Shown: positions 17,327-25,546 of the stretch, piece after piece
How the letters are laid out: every line of letters begins with the position of its first letter
Numbering within the stretch: the stretch's first letter is position 1
Assembly (NCBI RefSeq): GCF_018882125.1
Contig: NZ_JACVOZ010000001.1
Coordinates: 558,001-622,000, forward strand
Direction: 5' to 3'
Length of the DNA stretch: 64,000 bases
Source: Polynucleobacter sp. AP-Melu-500A-A1
Lineage (GTDB): Bacteria; Pseudomonadota; Gammaproteobacteria; Burkholderiales; Burkholderiaceae
Program-made: the position numbers and the translations under genes
Notes under the pieces: generated by a model
What the model saw: the letters and a program-made list of their open reading frames with translations, nothing else
Databases searched by the model: none
Told to the model about the DNA's origin: nothing

Positions 17327-18199
17327 CTAGAGTCTAATCCACTTTTCAGGAATGAGATCGCTAGTATCCTGATGACCCGCAGCAAACCAGCGCTGGGGCG
17401 CAATGACGATTTTATTGGGATTGTTATTGAGCCAAGCTCCCCACCAGCTAAAAGAGCTATTGGCAATAATATTGTGCCGACACAAAGACATCAGATGAAG
17501 GTCAATAGCTTCTTGACCATCAGGGCTGGGCTCAATAAAACGTATTGGCGCTGCTAGTTTGAGATTATTTTTGACCCACTCGTAATCATCACTAAAAACA
17601 TAGAAATTTGCGTTGGGCACTTGCTCACAAACTAGTCCAGCAGCTTGCTGATACCAATTTAAAGAACAAAGACCATGAAAAGCGGTAGTTGCTGGATCGG
17701 CTACATAGTCCCCGCGGCGCACATGGAGTGCCACAGCATGTTCGTCATTTTGGATAGCCTGAGCTAAATCTGTTTGAAATGAGCTTAATGGAATCGCCAG
17801 ACAAAGGTCTTGCAGTAATTGAGTGCGAATTGAGGCGAAGTACTTTTCACTTTGCCAGTAACCATCTACATAAGAATGATCTGGCGCAAGTAAAGCTGTG
17901 GGATTGAAAGAAAACTGCGCTTCACGAATCAATGTGAGAGGTTGGGATGTCAGCTTTCTGAACCATTGCAGGAGGATGTTAAGGCGTCGCCCAATACGAT
18001 TTTCGGGAAAGAGCCAGAAATGGGTAGAAGGTCGAGCTTGGATTTGAAAAGAATCTAAGCGATAGTTGCGGAGCGGATCTTGTGAAAAGCCGCGAGTATC
18101 TAGAATTAAATCAGTGCAATGTTTGAGTGCTAAGACTCTGCCCATGGCGTACTGAAATAGCTGATTACCAAGACCACCTTTTAATCGCGCAATGATCAT
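17327..18199 (-). CDS. GT11 family alpha-1,2-fucosyltransferase-like protein
   Basis: A 290-residue enzyme with all landmarks of bacterial GT11: the N-terminal GGLGNQLFQYAMG at 8-20, GYWQSEKYF near 113-121, the GDP-fucose motif HVRRGDY at 159-165, and NSSFSWWGAWL near 245-255. Family members move L-fucose from GDP-Fuc to O-2 of galactose; some use GDP-L-galactose or related donors. No GDP-fucose synthesis genes (gmd, fcl) are in the window, so the donor must be made elsewhere. It is followed by a GT2 gene and preceded by the ABC exporter genes on the same strand. Confidence 0.9.
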   Translation of the reverse strand: MIIARLKGGLGNQLFQYAMGRVLALKHCTDLILDTRGFSQDPLRNYRLDSFQIQARPSTHFWLFPENRIGRRLNILLQWFRKLTSQPLTLIREAQFSFNPTALLAPDHSYVDGYWQSEKYFASIRTQLLQDLCLAIPLSSFQTDLAQAIQNDEHAVALHVRRGDYVADPATTAFHGLCSLNWYQQAAGLVCEQVPNANFYVFSDDYEWVKNNLKLAAPIRFIEPSPDGQEAIDLHLMSLCRHNIIANSSFSWWGAWLNNNPNKIVIAPQRWFAAGHQDTSDLIPEKWIRL

Positions 18200-18235
18200 T
18201 TGCTTTTAAAGATATTAAGATGGCTAGCAGCTTGC

Positions 18236-19024
18236 TTAAGCAGCATCGCCCAGGTATAGCGCAATAGCTTGGTCAATATCGGTGGTATCTAAGATCAATT
18301 TACCTTTTTCCAAAACAATAGCTTGATTGCAATACTGTTTAATCGAATCAACACCGTGGTTGACAAATACGACTGTTGTGCCTCTATTACTAATTTCATC
18401 CATCTTTTTTAAACACTTTTTCTGAAAGGCGACGTCACCTACTGCAAGCACTTCATCTAGGATCAAAATATCCGACTCTAAATGAGCGGCTACAGAGAAC
18501 GCTAAGCGCACTTGCATACCAGAGGAGTAACGTTTAAATGGGGTATCAATAAACTGCTCAATCTCAGAAAAGGCCACAATCTCATCAAACTTACGTAGTA
18601 TCTCTGCCCTGGGCATACCTAAGATGGCGCCGTTGAGAAAGACATTTTCACGACCCGATAATTCAGGGTGAAAGCCAGTGCCTACTTCAAGTAAGCTCGA
18701 TATTTGCCCGTCTATAGAAATTTTGCCTTCTGTAGGCTCTGTAATATGACTGAGTATCTTCAGTAAGGTAGATTTGCCAGCACCGTTGCGACCCATTACC
18801 CCTAGTTTTGCTCCCTTTTTTACTTCAAAGGAAACATCTTTTAGGGCCCAAAAATCCTCTGAGGTGATTTGATAGGGGTCGGTTGAAACATCTCGATTGG
18901 GGCGTAATTTATTGAGAATTTTACGACGGGCGTATTCAGCTAATTCTTTTAAGGAGCCTGCTGAGGCACCATGATAAAGGGTGTAACGCTTAGAGAGGTG
19001 TTCAACCTTAATGGCATAGCTCAT
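18236..19024 (-). CDS. wzt: Polysaccharide ABC exporter, ATP-binding subunit (Wzt/KpsT-like)
   Basis: The ATPase of an ABC-2 exporter that moves undecaprenyl-linked O-antigen or lipid-linked capsule across the inner membrane. Walker A is GRNGAGKST near 79-87, the signature is SGMQVRLAFS near 157-166, and Walker B is ILILDEVLAVGD near 176-187, followed by the switch VNHG. At 262 residues it lacks the C-terminal carbohydrate-binding domain of E. coli O9a Wzt, so it resembles the short KpsT/TagH/RfbB type that needs no terminal-sugar recognition. Its start lies 3 bp after the permease gene, typical of the wzm-wzt pair. Confidence 0.93.
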   Translation of the reverse strand: MSYAIKVEHLSKRYTLYHGASAGSLKELAEYARRKILNKLRPNRDVSTDPYQITSEDFWALKDVSFEVKKGAKLGVMGRNGAGKSTLLKILSHITEPTEGKISIDGQISSLLEVGTGFHPELSGRENVFLNGAILGMPRAEILRKFDEIVAFSEIEQFIDTPFKRYSSGMQVRLAFSVAAHLESDILILDEVLAVGDVAFQKKCLKKMDEISNRGTTVVFVNHGVDSIKQYCNQAIVLEKGKLILDTTDIDQAIALYLGDAA

Positions 19025-19027
19025 GGA

Positions 19028-19840
19028 TTAAATTGTATCAGCGAAGCCATCTTCGGCAGCGCGAAACACCTTGATGCCAATAAATAACAAACTAAAACAA
19101 ATCACCGTAGAAAAAGCAACTCCAGGCCAGTAAGGAGTGATCGAGTCAGGGACAAGACTCCAGCGAAAACCATTAATGATTCCTGCCATGGGATTAAGTG
19201 CATAGACTATTTCCCATTTCCTGGGAACCAGAGTGTTGAGGTAACCCACGGGAGATAGGTAAATTCCTAATTGCAAGGCAAAAGGAATCAGCTGTTGAAA
19301 GTCACGATATTTTACGTTTAAGGTCGCTGCGATGAGTCCCAAGCCAATACCAAAAATGGCTGCCAAGAAAATAAAAAAAGGAAAAAAGATAATTTGCCAG
19401 CTTGGAATGATTTGATACCAAATCATCATGCCAGCCAAAATTAAAAACGAGACTAAAAAGTCGACAATAGCAACGATAAAAATAGCAGCCGGAAAAATCA
19501 GGCGCGGAAAATAAACCTTAGTCAGCATTCCAGTGTTGGTAATCAAGCAGTTACTAGTATCAGCTAGCATGTTTGAAAATAAAAACCACGGAAGCACACC
19601 AGCAAATACGACAAAGCCATAGGGCAAGCCATTGGAGTCAAGGTTTGCGATAGAGCCAAAAATGACAGTAAAGACCACCATGGTCAAAAAGGGACGAATC
19701 ACGACCCAGGCAACACCAACAAAAGTTTGCTTATAGCGAACGATCAAATCACGGCGAGCCAAAAAAAACAGGAGCTCTCTACGCAGCCAAAGATTTTTCC
19801 AATAATCTTTACTGGTTTTGCCAGCTTGAATAATTTGCAT
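19028..19840 (-). CDS. wzm: Polysaccharide ABC exporter, permease subunit (Wzm-like)
   Basis: A 270-residue ABC-2 type permease with the expected six hydrophobic segments. It has the family N-terminus DLIVRYKQTFVGVAWVVIRP near 32-51 and the conserved GLGLIAATLNVKYRDF segment near 165-180 followed by LSPVGY. It forms the membrane channel with the ATPase encoded 3 bp downstream. Transcription probably begins in the divergent gap that also serves the GT4 gene on the other strand. Confidence 0.93.
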   Translation of the reverse strand: MQIIQAGKTSKDYWKNLWLRRELLFFLARRDLIVRYKQTFVGVAWVVIRPFLTMVVFTVIFGSIANLDSNGLPYGFVVFAGVLPWFLFSNMLADTSNCLITNTGMLTKVYFPRLIFPAAIFIVAIVDFLVSFLILAGMMIWYQIIPSWQIIFFPFFIFLAAIFGIGLGLIAATLNVKYRDFQQLIPFALQLGIYLSPVGYLNTLVPRKWEIVYALNPMAGIINGFRWSLVPDSITPYWPGVAFSTVICFSLLFIGIKVFRAAEDGFADTI

Positions 19841-19883
19841 GTATGGTAATCCGCTCTATTTCTGATGGTAAAACAAGGTAATA

Positions 19884-19937
19884 GGTAATTATATCGATAC
19901 AAGCCTTAAAAATCAGGGTCAAGTCGATATAATTGCC
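19884..19937. repeat. 14-bp inverted repeat in the divergent wzm/GT4 gap, each arm with a TATAAT
   Basis: GGTAATTATATCGA (19884-19897) and TCGATATAATTGCC (19924-19937) are reverse complements at 13 of 14 positions, separated by 26 bp. Read outward, each arm contains TATAAT, one on each strand (19888-19893 on minus, 19928-19933 on plus). The arrangement could be mirrored divergent promoters, a binding site for one regulator controlling both directions, or the ends of a small invertible segment. Confidence 0.7.
19906..19933 (+). promoter_or_regulatory. Candidate sigma-70 promoter for the GT4 gene
   Basis: TTAAAA (19906-19911), a 16-bp spacer and a consensus TATAAT (19928-19933). Transcription would start about 19940, only a few bases before the ATG at 19945, giving a nearly leaderless message. 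The -35 box matches only 4 of 6 consensus bases. Confidence 0.35.
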
Positions 19938-19944
19938 ACTAAAT

Positions 19945-21192
19945 ATGGTCCAGCAAACAAGTCCCGTTTTAAATACTTTGACAAGCCAACAGGCAGGTAG
20001 GCCTGTCGCCCTAAAAGTCGGTATCGATGCTAGTAATTTGCGGCAAGGCGGAGGAGTGACTCATCTTATGGAGTTACTTGCAGTTGCCAATCCATTTGAT
20101 CAAGGGATTGTAGAGGTATTTGTTTGGGGTGGTGACAAAACTTTAGATCGATTACCGCACAAACCATGGCTCACTAAATACTCCCCTAAGTCATTAAATG
20201 GCCCGCTCTGGTCCAGAGTATGGTGGCAAGTTTTTTGCCTGTCACGCGAGGTACGCAATGCCGGATGCAGCATTCTATTTGTTCCTGGGGGCAGTTATAC
20301 GGGCTCCTTTCATCCGGTAGTCACCATGAGTCAAAATTTATTACCATTTGAGTGGAATGAATTAAGACGTTCTGGATTTTCCATGACTACTTTCAAAATG
20401 GCGCTATTACGCATGGTGCAATCATGGAGCTTTCACCGCTCAGAAGGCGTCATATTTTTGACCGACTATGCTAAGCATGCAGTACTTAAAGTGACGGGAA
20501 GTTTGCGTGCAAAGACTGCCGTGATTGCCCATGGTTTAAGTAAGCGTTTTGAGTTTGTTAATAAAGTTCCTCGCGGAATTTCTGAGTGCTCTCCAGAGGA
20601 GCCTTTTAAATTGATATATGTGTCGAATGTAGATGCTTACAAACATCAGATCCCAGTGTTAAGAGCAGTGCAGCAGCTGCGCCAAAAAGGATATTCACTT
20701 GACATTTCATTTATTGGCCCAGGAGTAAGTGATTCGATTGACAAGCTCAATCAGAAAATTACTCAACTAGATCCTCGTAATCAATGGGCGAGGTATTTAG
20801 GACGACTACTCTACGAGCAATTACAAGCACATTATGCCAAGGCTGATCTGGGGATATTTGCCTCTAGTTGTGAGACTTTTGGCATTATCTTGTTAGAAAA
20901 AATGGCTACCGGAATGCCAATTGCTTGCTCTAACTTAAGTTCCATGTCAGAAATTTTACGAGATGGAGGCGTGTACTTTCATCCGGAAAAAGAAGATGAG
21001 ATAGTAAATGCGATTGAACAGTATTTACTCTCAACATCATTGCAGTTAAATAAACGAACCATTAGCCATCAATTAGCACAAGCATATTCTTGGGAAAAAT
21101 GTGCCCAGCAAACCTTTGGCTTTTTGCGAGATATTGCATTGAGTTATCAAGTTAACTCTGGCGATAACAATTTACAAAGAGTATCGCAATGA
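19945..21192 (+). CDS. GT4 family glycosyltransferase
   Basis: About 415 residues from the ATG at 19945; an in-frame TTG at 19933 overlaps a consensus -10 box and is less likely. GT-B fold: an N-terminal domain opening VGIDASNLRQGGGVTH, FVPGG near 115, and a C-terminal nucleotide-binding half with LIYVSNVDAYKHQ near 225 and the ASSCETFGIILLEKMATGMP segment containing the family E-x7-E motif. It transfers a sugar in the cytoplasm with retention of configuration. The stop overlaps the RmlD-like gene by 4 bp, so it is the first gene of the UDP-L-RhaNAc/QuiNAc-type operon and may use that sugar. Confidence 0.87.
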   Translation: MVQQTSPVLNTLTSQQAGRPVALKVGIDASNLRQGGGVTHLMELLAVANPFDQGIVEVFVWGGDKTLDRLPHKPWLTKYSPKSLNGPLWSRVWWQVFCLSREVRNAGCSILFVPGGSYTGSFHPVVTMSQNLLPFEWNELRRSGFSMTTFKMALLRMVQSWSFHRSEGVIFLTDYAKHAVLKVTGSLRAKTAVIAHGLSKRFEFVNKVPRGISECSPEEPFKLIYVSNVDAYKHQIPVLRAVQQLRQKGYSLDISFIGPGVSDSIDKLNQKITQLDPRNQWARYLGRLLYEQLQAHYAKADLGIFASSCETFGIILLEKMATGMPIACSNLSSMSEILRDGGVYFHPEKEDEIVNAIEQYLLSTSLQLNKRTISHQLAQAYSWEKCAQQTFGFLRDIALSYQVNSGDNNLQRVSQ

Positions 21193-22061
21193 TGAGGGTC
21201 TTGATTCTCGGTGCAAGCGGCATGCTAGGAAGCGCGATGATTCGTGAGCTTTCCCGTGATTCTCAATTGCAAGTATGGGGCTCATTGCGCAGCGATGCTG
21301 ATAAGGCTGCATTTTCATCTCAGATTGCAGAGCATCTGATCTCTGGTGTAGACGTATTAAACGAAGATCAGCTTACTGAGCTTTTTAAAAGAGTGGCTCC
21401 ACAAGTGGCGATTAATTGCATCGGTTTGGTAAAGCAGGTCAAAGAGTCAGAGGATGAACAAAAGGCGATGGCAATTAATGCCTTATTGCCACACCAGCTT
21501 GCAAAGCTTTGTGAGCAATATGGAGCGCGCTTCATTCACTTTAGTACGGATTGTGTATTTTCAGGAACCCGAGGCAATTATCGTGAAACTGATATTCCAG
21601 ATGCCCAGGATTTATATGGGCGCAGCAAATTGCTGGGAGAGCTGGATGAACCAAATACACTTACCCTACGTACTTCCATTATTGGACACGAGCTTCATGG
21701 CTCTCAGGGTCTATTAGAGTGGTTTTTGTCTCAAGAATCCACCTGTAAGGGGTTTTCCAAGGCCATTTTTTCAGGTTTGCCAACCCCCGTTTTGGCAAGC
21801 CTAGTGCATGAATTGCTCGTTAAACCCGATTTAACGGGGATTTATCATGTTTCTTCAGAGCCTATTTCAAAATATAATCTCCTTAAAGCAATTGCTGCTC
21901 AATATGGCAAGAAAATCGATATTGTGCCAAGTGATGAACTAGTAATTAATCGCTCGCTCGATTCAGAGCGTTTTTCTAAACAAACGGGATGGGTAGCGCC
22001 AAGCTGGGACGCTATGATTAAAACAATGTATACCGATAGAGCGCAACATGTTCAAAAATAA
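21189..22061 (+). CDS. RmlD-like SDR reductase (WbvR-type)
   Basis: An extended short-chain dehydrogenase/reductase of 290 residues with GASGMLGSAM near 8-17 (NADP-binding), FSTDCVFSG and the catalytic Y-x3-K in LYGRSKLLGEL. It is of RmlD (dTDP-4-dehydrorhamnose reductase) type and lacks the extra cupin domain found in FnlB/WbjC/CapF. Between a GT4 gene and FnlA/FnlC-like genes, it most resembles WbvR in the UDP-L-RhaNAc to UDP-L-QuiNAc route: it would reduce C4 of the 4-keto-L-hexose made by the next gene's product. It overlaps the next gene by 14 bp. Confidence 0.8.
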   Translation: MMRVLILGASGMLGSAMIRELSRDSQLQVWGSLRSDADKAAFSSQIAEHLISGVDVLNEDQLTELFKRVAPQVAINCIGLVKQVKESEDEQKAMAINALLPHQLAKLCEQYGARFIHFSTDCVFSGTRGNYRETDIPDAQDLYGRSKLLGELDEPNTLTLRTSIIGHELHGSQGLLEWFLSQESTCKGFSKAIFSGLPTPVLASLVHELLVKPDLTGIYHVSSEPISKYNLLKAIAAQYGKKIDIVPSDELVINRSLDSERFSKQTGWVAPSWDAMIKTMYTDRAQHVQK

Positions 22062-23058
22062 AACACTCCTCATTACTGGTGGCACTGGCTCTTTTGGTAA
22101 TGCTGTTTTAGAGCACTTTTTAAATTCCGATTTTGCAGAAATTCGTATTTTTAGTCGGGATGAGAAAAAGCAAGAGGATATGCGTTTGGCTTTAAAAAAT
22201 CCTAGGGTCAAATTTTATATAGGTGATGTTCGAAATTACAACAGCATTAATGATGCTATGCGTGGCGTAGATTATGTATTTCATGCGGCTGCTTTAAAGC
22301 AAGTGCCTTCATGCGAGTTTTATCCCATGGAGGCAGTGCAAACCAATATTTTGGGCGCAGAAAATGTCATGCGCTCTGCCATTGCCAATGAAGTGAGTCG
22401 TTGCGTAGTGCTTAGTACAGATAAAGCGGTGTATCCAATTAATGCAATGGGCATCTCTAAAGCCATGATGGAAAAAATTATGGTTGCTCAATCACGTCTT
22501 TGTGATCCGAAAAAAACTGTTTTGTGTGCAACCCGCTATGGCAATGTGATGGGATCCCGTGGTTCAGTCATCCCATTGTTTGTAAAACAGCTATTGGCTA
22601 AAGAGCCCTTAACAATCACCGATCCCACCATGACTCGTTTTTTGATGTCCCTCAAAGATTCGGTCGACTTAGTCATGTACGCCTTTACCCATGCTCAGCC
22701 TGGCGACATTTTTGTACAAAAGGCGCCAGCTGCTACGATTGCTGATTTGGCGACTGCGCTTCAGCAGTTATTGAAAACCAATGTACCCGTTAATATTATT
22801 GGTACTCGTCACGGCGAAAAGCTTTATGAGAGCTTAGTCTCTCGTGAGGAGATGGCAAGATCTGAAGACCGCGAAGGATATTATCGAATCGCTGCGGATA
22901 CTCGTGATCTCAATTACGACAAATACTTCACCCAAGGTGAGGTTGCTGTTTCAGAAAATGAAGATTACACCTCACACAATACCCAGCGCTTAGATGTAGA
23001 AGGCATCAAAAAGACGCTCTTGCCATTAGATATCATTCAGAAGGCGATGCATGCTTAA
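22048..23058 (+). CDS. UDP-GlcNAc 4,6-dehydratase/5-epimerase (FnlA/CapE/WbvB-like)
   Basis: A 336-residue SDR of the polysaccharide biosynthesis protein family with TGGTGSFGNAVL near 10-21. In place of the usual catalytic Tyr it has M134-G-I-S-K138, the Met-x3-Lys site known from CapE-type inverting dehydratases, and STDKAVYP precedes it. The expected reaction is UDP-GlcNAc to UDP-2-acetamido-2,6-dideoxy-L-hex-4-ulose. With the RmlD-like reductase before it and the 2-epimerase after it (8-bp overlap), it forms a complete three-step module for a UDP-2-acetamido-2,6-dideoxy-L-hexose. Confidence 0.88.
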   Translation: MFKNKTLLITGGTGSFGNAVLEHFLNSDFAEIRIFSRDEKKQEDMRLALKNPRVKFYIGDVRNYNSINDAMRGVDYVFHAAALKQVPSCEFYPMEAVQTNILGAENVMRSAIANEVSRCVVLSTDKAVYPINAMGISKAMMEKIMVAQSRLCDPKKTVLCATRYGNVMGSRGSVIPLFVKQLLAKEPLTITDPTMTRFLMSLKDSVDLVMYAFTHAQPGDIFVQKAPAATIADLATALQQLLKTNVPVNIIGTRHGEKLYESLVSREEMARSEDREGYYRIAADTRDLNYDKYFTQGEVAVSENEDYTSHNTQRLDVEGIKKTLLPLDIIQKAMHA

Positions 23059-24208
23059 TACCAAAGTTGCTAACAATGTGACAGCTAAGTTAAAAGTCAT
23101 GACGATTGTGGGTACGCGTCCTGAGATTATTCGTTTATCTAGAGTCATTGCCAAGTTAGATCAGTATTGTGATCACATCCTAGTTCATACGGGGCAGAAC
23201 TATGACTATGAACTCAATGAAATCTTCTTTAAAGAATTAGGTATTCGAAAGCCTGATGTATTTTTAGAAGCGGCTGGCGAAACTGCTGCTCAGACCATTG
23301 GCAAGGTCATTATGGCTGCTGATGCGGCGTTCGAGCAGTATCAACCCCAGGCGCTCCTAATTTTAGGTGATACCAATAGTGCCTTATCTATTATTCCAGC
23401 AAAGCGTCGGCATATTCCGATATTTCATATGGAGGCTGGTAATCGTTGCTTTGATGATCGGGTTCCAGAAGAGATTAATCGCCGTATTGTCGATCACACT
23501 GCAGATATTCATTTACCTTATAGCCAGATTGCGCGCGAGTATTTATTGCGCGAGGGTTTACCGCCAGATCAAATCATTAAAACTGGCAGTCCGATGCGTG
23601 AGGTGCTTGATTTCTATGCCAAGCCCATTAGCCAATCTAAAGTGTTAAGCAGCTTAGGCTTGAAAGAGGGTGAGTATTTTGTGGTGAGTGCGCACCGCGA
23701 GGAGAATGTAGACTCACCTGAGCGCCTACAAAAACTATTAGATGTATTAAATGCAGTTGCTGATCGATATGATTTGCCGATAATTGTTTCCACCCACCCG
23801 CGTACTATAGCGCGACTGGAAAAGCTCAATAGCAAAACGCACGCAAAGATTCAGTATTTAAAGCCCTTTGGTTTTTTTGATTACGTTCATCTTCAGGTCC
23901 ATTCAAAGTGTGTGCTATCTGATAGCGGAACCATCACAGAAGAATCTGCGATTCTCAATTTTCCTGCACTCAATTTGCGCTCCGCCCATGAACGCCCAGA
24001 AGGCTTTGAAGAGGCCTCAGTCATGCTGGTTGATCTTGGTGTGGATAGAGTATTGCAAGCTCTTGACGTATTAAAAGACCAGCCAAGAGGTCGGGAAAGA
24101 ATGTTGCAAATCCCTGAGGATTATCAAGTTGCCAATGTATCAGATAAGGTACTTCGCATTATCCAGAGCTATACGGGATTCATTAATACCAAAGTTTGGA
24201 AAAAGTAG
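23051..24208 (+). CDS. Non-hydrolysing UDP-sugar 2-epimerase (WbvD/FnlC/CapG-like)
   Basis: A 385-residue GT-B-like 2-epimerase related to WecB. The conserved N-terminus VGTRPEIIRLSRVI, HTGQNYDYELNEIFF, LGDTNSALS, the MEAGNRCFDDRVPEE segment and SAHREENV are visible. The NRCFD signature is typical of the subgroup that epimerises C2 of UDP-2-acetamido-2,6-dideoxy-L-hexoses and differs from WecB itself. With a WbvR-like reductase the product would be UDP-L-QuiNAc; with an FnlB-like one it would be UDP-L-FucNAc. A start at the ATG at 23099 is possible but the 8-bp overlapped start keeps operon continuity. Confidence 0.9.
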   Translation: MLNTKVANNVTAKLKVMTIVGTRPEIIRLSRVIAKLDQYCDHILVHTGQNYDYELNEIFFKELGIRKPDVFLEAAGETAAQTIGKVIMAADAAFEQYQPQALLILGDTNSALSIIPAKRRHIPIFHMEAGNRCFDDRVPEEINRRIVDHTADIHLPYSQIAREYLLREGLPPDQIIKTGSPMREVLDFYAKPISQSKVLSSLGLKEGEYFVVSAHREENVDSPERLQKLLDVLNAVADRYDLPIIVSTHPRTIARLEKLNSKTHAKIQYLKPFGFFDYVHLQVHSKCVLSDSGTITEESAILNFPALNLRSAHERPEGFEEASVMLVDLGVDRVLQALDVLKDQPRGRERMLQIPEDYQVANVSDKVLRIIQSYTGFINTKVWKK

Positions 24209-24269
24209 TTTGAAATTCCAGCTGCAATCCCAAACTCATCCGCGAAATAAGTAGATAGATAATCAAGTT

Positions 24270-25469
24270 ATGCATATTCTGATTATTAGTGATGCATATC
24301 CTCCCATGCGCACTTCTTGCGCAACACAAATTTATGATTTAGCTCAAGCATTTATAGGGCAAGACCATAAGGTTTCTATCATTATCCCCGCGCACTCCCA
24401 AAAGAATGTAGTAGAAATTTCTAATGCAGACGGGCCGACAGTCTATTCGGTTCGGTGTTTTAAAACTAAAGATGTTGGTTATGCTCGTCGCACCATAGCT
24501 GAGTTCATTAATCCTTTTGTCATTGGATTTCACCTCAAAAGAAATTCAAACTTTATAGGTCAAAAAATAGATGGCATTGCGTGGTATTCGCCTACAGTTT
24601 TTTGGGGTCCATTGGTAAGACAGTTAAAGGCAATATTTAATTGTAAGGCCTACTTAATATTGAGAGATATTTTTCCAGACTGGGCTCTTGATCTTGGGAT
24701 ATTAAAGAAAAATTTAATTTATGCCTTTTTTAAAAAGGTAGAGCGCTATCAGTATAGTCAAGCTGATTGTATTGGCGTTCAATCACCAAACAATATTAGT
24801 TACTTGCAAAAAAATAATAAAGAACTCGCAGTGCCAATCGAAGTACTTTGGAATTGGATGGGAATAACAAACTCTAAAAAATCCTCAATCGTAATTTGTG
24901 ATGGCCCTTTAAAAGGTAGAAATATTTTTATATATGCAGGTAATCTGGGGATTGCACAAGGAATAGATTGCTTGATAGATCTAGTAATACAGTTAAAGGA
25001 CAATAAAGACATAGGTTTTATTTTCGTTGGGCGGGGAAGTGAAAAACCTCGTTTACAGGAAGCCGTCAAGAAATTCGATATACAAAATGTTCTTATTTAT
25101 GATGAAATCCCTCTAGAGGAGATTTTAAGCCTGTATGAGCAGTGTGATTTTGGTTTGCTGACTCTAGATAGTCGTCATCAAACACATAATATTCCTGGAA
25201 AGTTTTTGTCATATATGCAGGCAAAATTACCAGTTTTTTCAATTATTAACCCAGGAAATGACTTGGAGAACATTATTAAGGAGAGGCAATTAGGTGTTTC
25301 CCTTGCCAAACCCAGTAGGGTAAATTTGAAAACTCAGGTGCTGGATCTTGTACTAATGAAAAACAAGCAAGAATTTTCTAATAACTCTTTTGAAACTATT
25401 ATGACTGAGTTATTTAATCCAATTAATGCTTGTCAGCAGATAATTAAGTATTTTGGTAAGCATACATAG
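24270..25469 (+). CDS. GT4 family glycosyltransferase (WbuB-like)
   Basis: A 399-residue GT-B transferase: MHILIISDAYPPMRTSCATQ at the N-terminus, RDIFPDWALDLG near 133-144, GVQSPNN, YAGNLGIAQG near 223-232 and FVGRGSEK. The DIFPDW motif and its position after an FnlC-like gene resemble WbuB, the L-FucNAc transferase of several O-antigen loci, so an L-QuiNAc or L-RhaNAc transferase is a reasonable guess. The C-terminal Glu-rich motif is degenerate (GKFLSYMQAKLP). Base composition is visibly more AT-rich from here on. Confidence 0.82.
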   Translation: MHILIISDAYPPMRTSCATQIYDLAQAFIGQDHKVSIIIPAHSQKNVVEISNADGPTVYSVRCFKTKDVGYARRTIAEFINPFVIGFHLKRNSNFIGQKIDGIAWYSPTVFWGPLVRQLKAIFNCKAYLILRDIFPDWALDLGILKKNLIYAFFKKVERYQYSQADCIGVQSPNNISYLQKNNKELAVPIEVLWNWMGITNSKKSSIVICDGPLKGRNIFIYAGNLGIAQGIDCLIDLVIQLKDNKDIGFIFVGRGSEKPRLQEAVKKFDIQNVLIYDEIPLEEILSLYEQCDFGLLTLDSRHQTHNIPGKFLSYMQAKLPVFSIINPGNDLENIIKERQLGVSLAKPSRVNLKTQVLDLVLMKNKQEFSNNSFETIMTELFNPINACQQIIKYFGKHT

Positions 25470-25546
25470 CAAGCTCTAGGCATTATCTGAGAAGATTAAT
25501 TCAGTAAAATCGTTTATTCTTCCAAAAAAGGAAATTATTAATAATC

